From Chloroflexota bacterium (lineage in GTDB: Bacteria > Chloroflexota > Anaerolineae > Anaerolineales > Villigracilaceae): DNA of 64,000 bases. This document shows, in pieces, positions 24,294-31,805 of the stretch (positions are counted from its first letter, which is position 1; each line of letters begins with the position of its first letter). The DNA lies in the NCBI GenBank assembly GCA_013388685.1, contig JACAET010000057.1, positions 1-64,000 of the forward strand. Direction: 5' to 3'. The translations under genes and the position numbers were made by a program. The notes under the pieces are model-generated. The model was given only the letters and a program-made list of their open reading frames with translations. It ran no database searches and had not been told where the DNA came from.

Positions 24294-24422
24294 TTAGAAT
24301 CCCTGGTAAATCCATAGGGGAGATGTATCCGCCGTGAAGATGACCAACAGGATCAGGATCAAACAAAGCAGGACGGCAAGCAGGTTTTCCCGATTGAACA
24401 ACCAGACCCTCCATCTTTTCAT
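24294..24422 (-). CDS. DltX-like 42-residue membrane microprotein
   Basis: An ATG at 24422 opens a 42-codon frame ending TAA at 24294. It begins M-K-R-W-R-V-W-L-F-N-R and has a single hydrophobic helix (about residues 13-30). The tail reads T-A-D-T-S-P-L-W-I-Y-Q-G-F. Positive N-terminus predicts inside-N, outside-C. The end W-I-Y-Q-G-F fits the C-terminal F-x-Y-x-x-F-type motif of DltX (F-I-Y-N-E-F), whose tyrosine is reported to relay the acyl group between DltB and DltD. Tyr39 would be that residue here. The ATG shares one base with the prfB stop (TGATG), so translation is probably coupled to prfB. No homology search was possible; the call rests on size, topology, motif and neighbours. Confidence 0.75.
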   Translation of the reverse strand: MKRWRVWLFNRENLLAVLLCLILILLVIFTADTSPLWIYQGF

Positions 24423-25505
24423 CAGCCAGCCCCCCGCAGATAGGCTTCCATGAACTCATCAAGGTCGCCGTCGAGCACGGCTTGGGCGTTGCCGGTTTCG
24501 TGGTCGGTGCGGTGATCCTTGACCATTTGATAAGGATGAAGGACATAGGAGCGGATCTGACTGCCCCATTCGGCTTTGGTATATTCGCCGCGCAGGACGG
24601 CGCGCTCTTCCTCCTTTTCCGCCTGTTTGAGTTCAAGCAGGCGCGCGCGCAGGATGCGCATGGCAAATTCGCGATTCTGCGTTTGGGAGCGTTCGTTCTG
24701 GCAGGTGACGACGATGCCGGTGGGAAGGTGGGTCAGGCGGACGGCGGTGGCATTCTTTTGCACGTTTTGCCCGCCCGCGCCCGAGGAACGATAGACATCC
24801 ATTTTGATGTCGCCCGAGTCAATCTCGATTTCGGCATCGTCCATCGCCACCTGCGGCATGACTTCGACCAGCGCAAAGGAGGTATGCCGACGATGGGCGG
24901 CGTCGAACGGCGACAGGCGCACAAGACGATGAACGCCTTTTTCTGAACGCAAATAGCCATAAGCGTATTCGCCGTTGACCGCTATGGTTACGCTTTTGAT
25001 GCCCGCCTCTTCACCTTCGGTCATATCGAGAATTTCGGTCTCATAGCCGCGCGCTTCCGCCCAACGCAGGTACATGCGCTGGAGCATTGCCGCCCAATCC
25101 TGAGAATCGGTTCCGCCCGCCCCAGCATGGATGGCAAGGATGGCGGCGTCGTGGTCGTACTTGCCGGAAAGCATGGCGGTGAAGGATCGCTTTTCAAGAT
25201 CGGCTTCGATGGAGGAAATCTCGTTTTCCAGTTCCCCGCGCAGGCTTTCGTCATCCAATTGCGCAAGTTCGAGGGTATCGTGCAGGCGGCGCAAAAAGCC
25301 CCGCCAAGACTCGACCTCCGCTTTGACAGCGGTATATTGCTTCATCACCCTTTGGGCTTCGGAGGGGTTTCCCCAAAAATCGGGCGATTCGACTTGTTTT
25401 TCGAGTTGTGTAAGTTGCGCCTCTTTTCCGGCAAAGTCAAAGACGCACCAGTAATTGCCGGGTTAAATCCTGCGCGGACTGTAAGCGATTCACAAGGTCT
25501 TGCAT
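24422..25505 (-). CDS. prfB: Peptide chain release factor 2, with programmed +1 frameshift
   Basis: The ATG at 25505 (AGGAGA, spacing 3-4) opens 22 codons ending at an in-frame TGA (25439-25437). Skipping one base at CTT-TGA-C continues as D-F-A-G-K-E-A-Q-L and gives 360 residues, the normal RF2 length. Seen: S-P-F anticodon-like tripeptide (R-L-S-P-F-D-A) that reads UGA/UAA, and the catalytic G-G-Q in S-S-G-A-G-G-Q-N. RF2 thus controls its own synthesis: low RF2 favours frameshifting at UGA. It follows ftsY on the same strand, and its own stop overlaps the start of the DltX-like gene. Confidence 0.95.
25436..25442 (-). promoter_or_regulatory. Programmed +1 frameshift site of prfB
   Basis: CTT-TGA-C on the minus strand is the classic RF2 recoding heptamer. 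The usual upstream AGGGGG stimulator is not evident; only CTGGTG stands two codons before it. Confidence 0.9.
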
Positions 25506-25524
25506 GGTTTCTCCTGATTCACGG

Positions 25525-25550
25525 ATGTCATTGCGAGATCAATCTCGCCT
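25525..25550. repeat. GTCATTGCGAG repeat, half copy
   Basis: ATGTCATTGCGAG followed by ATCAATCTCGC is the left half of the palindromic element seen whole at 5633-5717 and 54962-55043. It lies in the ftsY-prfB spacer. Confidence 0.6.
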
Positions 25551-25610
25551 CACTGCAGAAGACGAGGCATTGAAACTCCATCATTCAACAGCGCGACACA
25601 AGACAAGCTG

Positions 25611-26522
25611 TTAATTTTGACTCAAAATCCCCTGAACGAACGCATCGGGGTCGAAGGGCGTCAGGTCTTCGGGCTTTTCGCCGAGACCGGCAAACAGGAT
25701 GGGAAGCCCCAACTCGCGCTGGATGGCAAACGCCATGCCGCCGCGGGCGGACGAATCCAACTTCGAGAGGATCACACCGCCGGCGCCCACCGCCTCTTTG
25801 AACGCCTTTGCCTGCGCCATCGCATTCTGACCGGTGGTCGCATCCAACACCAGCCAGACGGCATGCGGCGCGCCGGGCAATGCTTTGCCAATCACCCGAT
25901 GGACCTTTTTCAATTCCTCCATCAGATTGAACCTGGTCTGCAATCTTCCGGCGGTATCAATCAGAACGATGTCCACGCCGCGCGCCGCACCGGCCTGGAC
26001 GGCGTTGAATGCCACCGCGCCTGGATCCGACTCAGGCGCGCCTGCGATCACATCCACCCCCAGTCTGCCTCCCCACACTTGAAGTTGATCCACCGCCGCC
26101 GCGCGAAAGGTATCCGCCGCGCCGAACAAAACCGTCTTCCCCTCCGCTCGAAAGCGTTTCCCCAGTTTGGCAATGGTGGTCGTTTTGCCGGAGCCGTTGA
26201 CTCCAACCATCATGACGACGGACGGTTTGCTCCTCCATTCCAGCGGAGGCGGCGGGACAAGGCGGGAGCGGAGTTCGGCTCGGAGCGCCTCGCCAAGTTC
26301 CTCAGCGCGAGTCAAGCCCTCGGTTCGCACGACGCGCCGCAGGGCATCCAGAATTTCGGCGGCGGTTTCGATTCCCAGGTCGGCTTGGATGAGAAGCGCT
26401 TCCAGATCCTCCCACGTGTCCGGGGTGATTTCGGTCGCGCCCAAAATGGACCGCAACCGCCCGAACGTCGCCTTGCTGGTTTTGGCGAGACCGCTTCGCC
26501 ATTTTGCAAATATTTCAGCCAT
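25611..26522 (-). CDS. ftsY: Signal recognition particle receptor FtsY
   Basis: The 303-residue protein is an SRP GTPase with the N domain (1-95) and G domain. Motifs: G1 G-V-N-G-S-G-K-T-T-T-I-A-K-L, D-T-F-R-A-A-A-V-D-Q-L (insertion box), D-T-A-G-R-L-Q-T (G3), T-T-G-Q-N-A and S-K-L-D-S-S-A-R-G-G (G4 and following). It docks ribosome-SRP complexes at the membrane. It lacks the acidic A domain of E. coli FtsY, as in many bacteria, so membrane contact must use the short N-terminal helix. A -10 box ends only nine bases before the ATG, indicating a nearly leaderless mRNA. Confidence 0.94.
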   Translation of the reverse strand: MAEIFAKWRSGLAKTSKATFGRLRSILGATEITPDTWEDLEALLIQADLGIETAAEILDALRRVVRTEGLTRAEELGEALRAELRSRLVPPPPLEWRSKPSVVMMVGVNGSGKTTTIAKLGKRFRAEGKTVLFGAADTFRAAAVDQLQVWGGRLGVDVIAGAPESDPGAVAFNAVQAGAARGVDIVLIDTAGRLQTRFNLMEELKKVHRVIGKALPGAPHAVWLVLDATTGQNAMAQAKAFKEAVGAGGVILSKLDSSARGGMAFAIQRELGLPILFAGLGEKPEDLTPFDPDAFVQGILSQN

Positions 26523-26531
26523 AACGGGCGG

Positions 26532-26537
26532 ATTATA
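26532..26537 (-). promoter_or_regulatory. Extended -10 promoter of ftsY, near-leaderless
   Basis: Minus-strand TGATATAAT includes the TGN extension and TATAAT (26537-26532). The predicted start near 26525 leaves about three bases before the ATG at 26522. Confidence 0.55.
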
Positions 26538-26624
26538 TCATGAGGGATTGTGATATACTTTTTGACCGTTCGATGCAAATTGGAACAAACCTACGAAACA
26601 TCCAGTTAAACAAAGGTGTAACAC

Positions 26625-26990
26625 ATGACAAACGAACCCATCAATGTGACCGATGCCGCCTTCGAGAAGATCGTTCTCAAATCGCCGATTCCCGTGATCG
26701 TGGATTTCTGGGCGCCGTGGTGCGGACCCTGCAAAATGGTGGCGCCCATTCTCGATAAACTCGCCAGAGAATATGAAGGCAAACTGTTGATTGCCAAAGT
26801 CAACACCGACGAAAACCCCGAATGGATGATGAAATACGGCATTCAGGGCATCCCGACCATGTTGTTTATCGCGCCGCTAAGACCCCCGGAGGAGCACGGC
26901 AGAATCGTTCATCGTCAGGTGGGCGCCCTGCCCGAACGTATGCTGCGCGATACGGTTGCGCAATTTTTGGAAGTCGCCGCCGGCGTATAA
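26625..26990 (+). CDS. Thioredoxin with a small loop insertion
   Basis: The 121-residue protein has the thioredoxin active site F-W-A-P-W-C-G-P-C-K, the K-V-N-T-D-E-N strand-loop and the cis-proline motif G-I-P-T-M. It is a cytosolic disulfide reductase fed by thioredoxin reductase, not encoded here. Between M-L-F-I and I-V-H-R-Q-V-G-A, where most thioredoxins have two to four residues (for example x-N-G-x), it has A-P-L-R-P-P-E-E-H-G-R, about eight extra residues of Pro-rich character. The start follows AAAGGTGTAACAC. It is convergent with nothing and diverges from ftsY. Confidence 0.88.
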   Translation: MTNEPINVTDAAFEKIVLKSPIPVIVDFWAPWCGPCKMVAPILDKLAREYEGKLLIAKVNTDENPEWMMKYGIQGIPTMLFIAPLRPPEEHGRIVHRQVGALPERMLRDTVAQFLEVAAGV

Positions 26991-27067
26991 GCGCTGGGGT
27001 TCCGCTCTAATCGCCGTTGCAATGAACATCCTCTTTGCATCATGCACATGAACAAGGAAAAATCGAA

Positions 27068-27682
27068 TTGAGAAAACGTTTCTGGGCGGGCATCGCTGTT
27101 GTGTCTCTACTCGTCAGCGCGTGCGGTAACGCCAGACAAGTTGAAACGTCGGCGGATCCACAGGCGATTCAGAATACCGCCATGGCAGCGGCGTTTACCA
27201 TTGTGGCACAGACTCAAGCAGCGTTGCCTACGAACACGGCTATTCCGCCAACAGACACCCTGACGCCAACAAGTGCGCCATCCGATACGCCAATTCCACT
27301 TCCCACACTTGCCGAGCCGACGGTTGCGCCAAGCCCCACACTTCAGCCTGCGGCTTCCAATCCCACAGCCGACCCATGTCTCAAACCGCTTTCATCCTGG
27401 CAGGGACCGTCGGCAGGATTCAACTACATTTATGAATACAAACCCCAAAGCAACGACGATAAGGTGGTCATTTCCATGTGGGTCATGACCGACTTGGGCG
27501 AATGCGGGTTCCTTACCGATGTATCTACCGGTCCCGCAGGGCAATATACCGCGGTGGCATTCATAGACGGAGCCAAATCGTTCAGAGTGTCGGGCGGTTT
27601 TCGAATCACCGCTGCGCGCTGGGATATCGTCATCCGTAACGATACCATCACTGCCCTGGGAAGTTGCTATCCAAATTGTTAA
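27068..27682 (+). CDS. Lipoprotein with Pro/Thr linker, paralogue A
   Basis: A TTG at 27068, with AAGGA nine bases before it, opens a 204-residue protein. The lipobox L-L-V-S-A-C and a signal helix predict a membrane-anchored lipoprotein. A conserved helical block (Q-A-I-Q-N-T-A-M-A-A-A-F-T-I-V-A-Q-T-Q-A-A) is followed by a Thr/Pro-rich spacer (T-P-T-S-A-P-S-D-T-P) and a C-terminal beta-rich domain of about 95 residues with four cysteines. No family is recognised for that domain. The following gene has the same layout and shares the helical block almost residue for residue; the pair arose by tandem duplication. Confidence 0.72.
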   Translation: MRKRFWAGIAVVSLLVSACGNARQVETSADPQAIQNTAMAAAFTIVAQTQAALPTNTAIPPTDTLTPTSAPSDTPIPLPTLAEPTVAPSPTLQPAASNPTADPCLKPLSSWQGPSAGFNYIYEYKPQSNDDKVVISMWVMTDLGECGFLTDVSTGPAGQYTAVAFIDGAKSFRVSGGFRITAARWDIVIRNDTITALGSCYPNC

Positions 27683-27814
27683 TCAGCCGTTTGTTGCCTG
27701 CAGATTATCCGAAAGACCTCCATGTAGCCCTGCAAGGTAACGCCTTTCGATACAATCTTGTCAGGTCTTCCGGACGACCCATAAGTTAGTTCGTGATTCA
27801 GGAGAAATCAAACC

Positions 27815-28438
27815 ATGAAACGTATTGTCATATTTTCACTGCTTGCCTCCCTGGCGCTGACCGCTTGCGGCACAGCGGCACCCGCCGAGCCGACGATCAA
27901 CCCGCAGGACATTCAATCCACCGCCGTAGCAGCCGCCTTCACTATTGTGGCTGAGACCCAGGCGGCGATTCCCACAAATACCCCTCTTCCCCCCACCGAT
28001 ACGCCTGTGCCAACGCCGATCCCGACGGATACCCCCATCCCCTTGCCCACGCTCGATCCTCTCACACTTCCCACCTTTACGCCGGTTCCCACCGCCGCAA
28101 ACGCGGTTGCCAGCGCCGATCCATGCCAGCAACCCCTGCAAGCAGTGGTCACCGGTCAGCCTACGAAGATCAGGCTGATCAACAAGACGAAGGGTACGCT
28201 GGTGGTCTCCCTGTTTCTCAATCTGACCCCCTTCGGGGAATGCGGCTACCGCGGCTACAATATGAGCGTCGGCGACAGACTGATCATCACAGATCTGGTC
28301 ACGGGTTGTTATAACGTGGGCGTTTTTGTGACCGAACCGAACAAGTCGTCGAAAGCGTTCGGGTATGGATGTATCAACAACTCGGATATGTGGACGTTCG
28401 AAATTTACAACGACACCGTAAAATTCATAGGACCCTAA
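27815..28438 (+). CDS. Lipoprotein with Pro/Thr linker, paralogue B
   Basis: The 207-residue protein starts M-K-R-I-V-I-F-S and has the lipobox L-A-L-T-A-C. It then repeats the paralogue-A block (D-I-Q-S-T-A-V-A-A-A-F-T-I-V-A-E-T-Q-A-A-I-P-T-N-T), a Pro/Thr spacer and a C-terminal domain with cysteines at the same relative points (A-D-P-C, G-E-C-G, G-C, G-C-I). The C-terminal domain contains I-R-L-I-N-K-T-K-G-T and should be beta-rich; function unknown. A GAGAAATC motif precedes the ATG and a TACAAT box lies at 27751. A bidirectional terminator follows. Confidence 0.82.
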   Translation: MKRIVIFSLLASLALTACGTAAPAEPTINPQDIQSTAVAAAFTIVAETQAAIPTNTPLPPTDTPVPTPIPTDTPIPLPTLDPLTLPTFTPVPTAANAVASADPCQQPLQAVVTGQPTKIRLINKTKGTLVVSLFLNLTPFGECGYRGYNMSVGDRLIITDLVTGCYNVGVFVTEPNKSSKAFGYGCINNSDMWTFEIYNDTVKFIGP

Positions 28439-28458
28439 GGTTAATAAACACTCCCTCT

Positions 28459-28489
28459 AAAAAAACCGGCGGAAAATGCCGGTTTTTTT
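28459..28489. terminator. Bidirectional intrinsic terminator
   Basis: AAAAAAACCGGC (28459-28470), loop GGAAAAT, GCCGGTTTTTTT (28478-28489). It serves the lipoprotein gene from the left and the aap transporter operon from the right. Confidence 0.9.
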
Positions 28490-28585
28490 GATCTCGGATA
28501 CTCCCCGCCTCGTTCGAAGCCGGAGAGCACCTCCTATGCCGGGCGAGCAGGCAGACGTTCTCCAACCCCATCTTGCGCTGGAGTA

Positions 28586-29335
28586 TTAGTGCGAAAGGAT
28601 TTGCGAAAGGAATAGCTCCGTCCGTTCCTCTTTGGGGTTCCTGAAAATATCCTCCGGGGTTCCGCTTTCCACGATCTGCCCCTGGTCGAAAAAAAACATC
28701 CTGTCGGCCACGGCGCGGGCGAATCCCATTTCATGCGTAACCACCAGCATGGTCATGCCCGATTTCGCCAGTTCGATCATCACATCCAACACTTCCTTGA
28801 TCATCTCCGGATCGAGCGCCGAGGTCGGCTCATCGAACAGCATGATCTTGGGCTGCATTGCCAGCGACCGCGCAATTGCCACACGCTGTTGCTGTCCGCC
28901 TGATAACTGACCGGGATACTTGTGCGCCTGCTCCGGTATCCCTACACGTTCCAGCAACTGCATGGCAATCTCCTCGGCTTTTTGCTTCGGCCACTTCCGC
29001 ACTTGAATGGGCGCGAGCGTGATGTTTTGCATCACCGTCAGATGCGGGAAGAGATTAAATTGCTGGAAGACCATCCCCGTTTCCATGCGCACCTGTTCGA
29101 TGTTACGGATGTCGTGACTCAACTCAATGCCGTCCACCACGATTTTGCCGCGCTGATGCTCTTCGAGGCGGTTGATCGTACGAATAAAGGTGGACTTTCC
29201 CGAACCGGAGGGACCGAAGATCACGATGACCTCGCGTTTCTTCACCTCCATGCTGACACCTTTCAACGCATGATAATCACCATACCATTTATGGACATTT
29301 TGCACAGAAATGATCGTTTCGGCAGATTGATTCAT
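28586..29335 (-). CDS. aapP: Amino-acid ABC transporter ATP-binding protein
   Basis: The 249-residue protein has the ABC ATPase motifs: Walker [11 protein letters not shown]-loop [10 protein letters not shown], signature L-S-G-G-Q-Q-Q-R, Walker B I-M-L-F-D-E-P and H-loop [15 protein letters not shown] and the closely preceding H-A-L-K-G place it in the polar amino acid (GlnQ/HisP) family. The start at 29335 was chosen because it gives the usual N-terminus; an in-frame ATG further up lies inside aapM. It is the last gene of the aapJQMP set and would power uptake of L-amino acids. Confidence 0.93.
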   Translation of the reverse strand: MNQSAETIISVQNVHKWYGDYHALKGVSMEVKKREVIVIFGPSGSGKSTFIRTINRLEEHQRGKIVVDGIELSHDIRNIEQVRMETGMVFQQFNLFPHLTVMQNITLAPIQVRKWPKQKAEEIAMQLLERVGIPEQAHKYPGQLSGGQQQRVAIARSLAMQPKIMLFDEPTSALDPEMIKEVLDVMIELAKSGMTMLVVTHEMGFARAVADRMFFFDQGQIVESGTPEDIFRNPKEERTELFLSQILSH

Positions 29336-29354
29336 AGACCGAGCGCTCCTTTCG

Positions 29355-30551
29355 TCAACGTTTTCCAACACCCAGGCGTTCCTCCAGCCGTTGGCTGAGA
29401 TGAGACATCCCATAACTCAATACCCAATAGATCAGCGAGATGAACGCGTACACTTCACGCTGCAATCCGATAAAGTCGGGCTGCGCCAAGACTGTCTTTC
29501 CGATACCCACCAGATCGAACAAGCCGACGATCGCCACCAGTGCCGTATCCTTGAAGACAGCGATAAACTGCCCCGCCAGGATCGGAATGATCAACCGCAA
29601 CGCCTGCGGCAGAATAATGAAGACCATGGTTTGCGCGCTGTTCAAGCCGAGGGCATGCGCCGCTTCAAATTGTCCCCTGGGTATTGCCTGCAGACCGCCA
29701 CGCACATTTTCCGCAAGATACGCCGCGCTGAACAACGTGATTCCCACCATTGCGCGCAGAACGCGGTCAATCGTCAATCCCTCGGGCAGAAAAAGCGGCA
29801 GCATCAATTGCGCCATGAACAGAATGGTGATCAACGGCACGCCCCGCACCAATTCGATATATGCCACACTGAACCAGCGCACAATGGGCAGTTCGGAACG
29901 TCGTCCCAGCGCCAGCAAAACCCCCAGGGGAAAAGAAAACAGAATGGCGACCACAGTCAGCAGGAACGTCAACAACAATCCGCCCCAAAGAGTGGTCTTG
30001 GCAACCGCCCAAAAACCGGTTCCCGATTCGGAAAATCCATGTGTCAGCAAAATGATGACCGGCAGGGAAATCACCCATCCTGCGATCACGCCTCTTTTCA
30101 GGATCTCGGGCTTGGCGCGTCCAATGACCCATCCCGCCAGTCCGATGGCGGTTAAAGCGACAAGCCATACTCGAGGTTCCGTACTGAACGGAAGCAGCGC
30201 CAAAAGACCGGGTAGAAGAAAAACGACTGCGGCGTATTTCGACTCACGCGCCCAAATACCGGTCGAGCTGCCAGACAAAAGCACCAGAAACGCCAGCCAT
30301 AACCACAATCTGCCCGTTTGCTCGAGCGGGTATTGCCCGATCATAATCAGGCGCAGATTGAGGATTATCACATCCCATTTTGCCGCGGTAAACGCCCAGG
30401 TCAGGAAACCCTTGACCGCCCAATAGGCGATCCACAGCCCTAAAACCGTCAACAAAGCATCGTACCATGAGCCGAAAAGATTCTTCCGAAGCCAGCGCAG
30501 AAGAGTGATTTGTTCCGTCAGAGGCGGCAAAGCGGAGTTTAGATTCGTCAT
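29355..30551 (-). CDS. aapM: Amino-acid ABC transporter permease (AapM type)
   Basis: The 398-residue membrane protein has about eight hydrophobic helices. The C-terminal half holds the HisM/GlnP-type permease domain with the E-A-A-x-A-L-G motif ([14 protein letters not shown], about 285-298) that docks the ATPase. Its extra N-terminal 180 residues with several helices and a periplasmic loop are characteristic of AapM/BztC rather than short HisM permeases. It pairs with AapQ, whose stop codon lies one base upstream of its ATG. Confidence 0.9.
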   Translation of the reverse strand: MTNLNSALPPLTEQITLLRWLRKNLFGSWYDALLTVLGLWIAYWAVKGFLTWAFTAAKWDVIILNLRLIMIGQYPLEQTGRLWLWLAFLVLLSGSSTGIWARESKYAAVVFLLPGLLALLPFSTEPRVWLVALTAIGLAGWVIGRAKPEILKRGVIAGWVISLPVIILLTHGFSESGTGFWAVAKTTLWGGLLLTFLLTVVAILFSFPLGVLLALGRRSELPIVRWFSVAYIELVRGVPLITILFMAQLMLPLFLPEGLTIDRVLRAMVGITLFSAAYLAENVRGGLQAIPRGQFEAAHALGLNSAQTMVFIILPQALRLIIPILAGQFIAVFKDTALVAIVGLFDLVGIGKTVLAQPDFIGLQREVYAFISLIYWVLSYGMSHLSQRLEERLGVGKR

Positions 30552-30552
30552 G

Positions 30553-31734
30553 TCAACGCTCCACCAATTTGGTGCGCTGGTTGTACCAGTTCATCAACAG
30601 GGAGGTGATCAGGCTGAAGACCAGATAGGTCAGCATCACCATGCCGATCATCTCGACCGCGCGTCCCGTCTGGTTTTGGATGGTGTTCGCCACATAGAAA
30701 ACGTCGGGGTAGGCGACGGCAATGGCAAGCGATGAGTTTTTGATGAGATTCAGGTATTGACTCGTTAACGGTGGAACGATGACGCGTAACGCCTGAGGAA
30801 ACACAACCAGTTGCAAAGTTTGAAAACTATTCAAACCGAGGGCACGGGATGCCTCCACCTGTCCTTTCGAGACAGATTGGATGCCAGCGCGCACCACTTC
30901 CCCGATGAATGCGGATGTGTACAACACCAACCCGGACGTCAGCGCCATGAATTCCGGAGAAAGCACTTTTCCGCCAATCAGACGCAAACCTTCCACTCTG
31001 GGCACGTCGAGGATGAGCGGCTTTTCGGGGAGAATGACCCAGCCGATCAATCCAATGAAAATGAAACTGAGCAATGTCCATAGTATGGTCAGCGGTGCGC
31101 GACCCGTACGCTGACTGTAGGCACGCAGAGAAAAGTAGACAATCAGGGCGAGGATAAAGCCAAAGATGAGGATCAGGCGAAAGGTCGGGTAAGAGGCGGT
31201 GGGAATCCCCCAGGGAATCCCCACACCGCGGTTAGAGAGGAAGATGTTTCCGGGCCAGATGATGGCTTCCTTCACCCTGGGAAGTTTGAGGAAGACACCG
31301 AGATACCAGAAAATCAAAAAGACCAGCAGGGAAAGATTGCGGATGAATTCAAGGTAAAAAGCCGCAAGGCGATTGATGATGTAATTCGTGGAAAGCCGCG
31401 CAACGCCGAGAATCACTCCCAACAGGGTGGCAAAAACGATCCCCACCACGCTAACAACCAGAGTGTTCAACAAGCCGATTTGATACGCCTGCCAATAAGT
31501 GGAATTGCGGTCATAGGGAAAGACCGTCTCGGAAATGTCAAACCCAGAGACGCCCTTTAAAAACTCCAGATTGGTGGTAATGCCTTGTTTGGCCAGCCCG
31601 GCTTGCATGTTTTGGATGATTTCGGCGAAGAACAAAAGAATCATCAGGGCGAAGATCACCTGCCCAAGAATCTTCAGCACTCGCTCATCGCGCCAGAAGG
31701 GAACAGCGGTTGTTTGTCCTTGATCGGGTTGCAT
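30553..31734 (-). CDS. aapQ: Amino-acid ABC transporter permease (AapQ type)
   Basis: The 393-residue permease has the binding-protein-dependent transport domain with V-E-A-S-R-A-L-G-L-N-S-F-Q-T (EAA loop, about 285-298) and the large insertion between the first two helices (L-E-F-L-K-G-V-S-G-F-D-I-S-E) typical of AapQ/BztB. With AapM it forms the membrane channel of a general L-amino-acid importer. It is separated from aapJ by a strong stem-loop and joined to aapM by one base. Confidence 0.91.
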   Translation of the reverse strand: MQPDQGQTTAVPFWRDERVLKILGQVIFALMILLFFAEIIQNMQAGLAKQGITTNLEFLKGVSGFDISETVFPYDRNSTYWQAYQIGLLNTLVVSVVGIVFATLLGVILGVARLSTNYIINRLAAFYLEFIRNLSLLVFLIFWYLGVFLKLPRVKEAIIWPGNIFLSNRGVGIPWGIPTASYPTFRLILIFGFILALIVYFSLRAYSQRTGRAPLTILWTLLSFIFIGLIGWVILPEKPLILDVPRVEGLRLIGGKVLSPEFMALTSGLVLYTSAFIGEVVRAGIQSVSKGQVEASRALGLNSFQTLQLVVFPQALRVIVPPLTSQYLNLIKNSSLAIAVAYPDVFYVANTIQNQTGRAVEMIGMVMLTYLVFSLITSLLMNWYNQRTKLVER

Positions 31735-31751
31735 GAACCGGGCTCCTTGTA

Positions 31752-31786
31752 ACTCGAGGGCAGTGAAGAGCTCACTGCCCTCGAGT
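31752..31786 (-). promoter_or_regulatory. 15-bp intercistronic stem-loop between aapJ and aapQ
   Basis: ACTCGAGGGCAGTGA (31752-31766) and TCACTGCCCTCGAGT (31772-31786) are perfect inverse complements with a five-base loop. No U-tract follows. Such structures after binding-protein genes stabilise the upstream mRNA or reduce read-through, giving more binding protein than permease. Confidence 0.75.
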
Positions 31787-31805
31787 CTGATGACGAGATT
31801 ACAGT

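Noticed and set aside
24175..24666. 163-codon minus-strand frame overlapping prfB end and the microprotein
   Set aside because: It is in a different frame from prfB and from the microprotein, with Ser/Pro/Arg-rich shadow composition.
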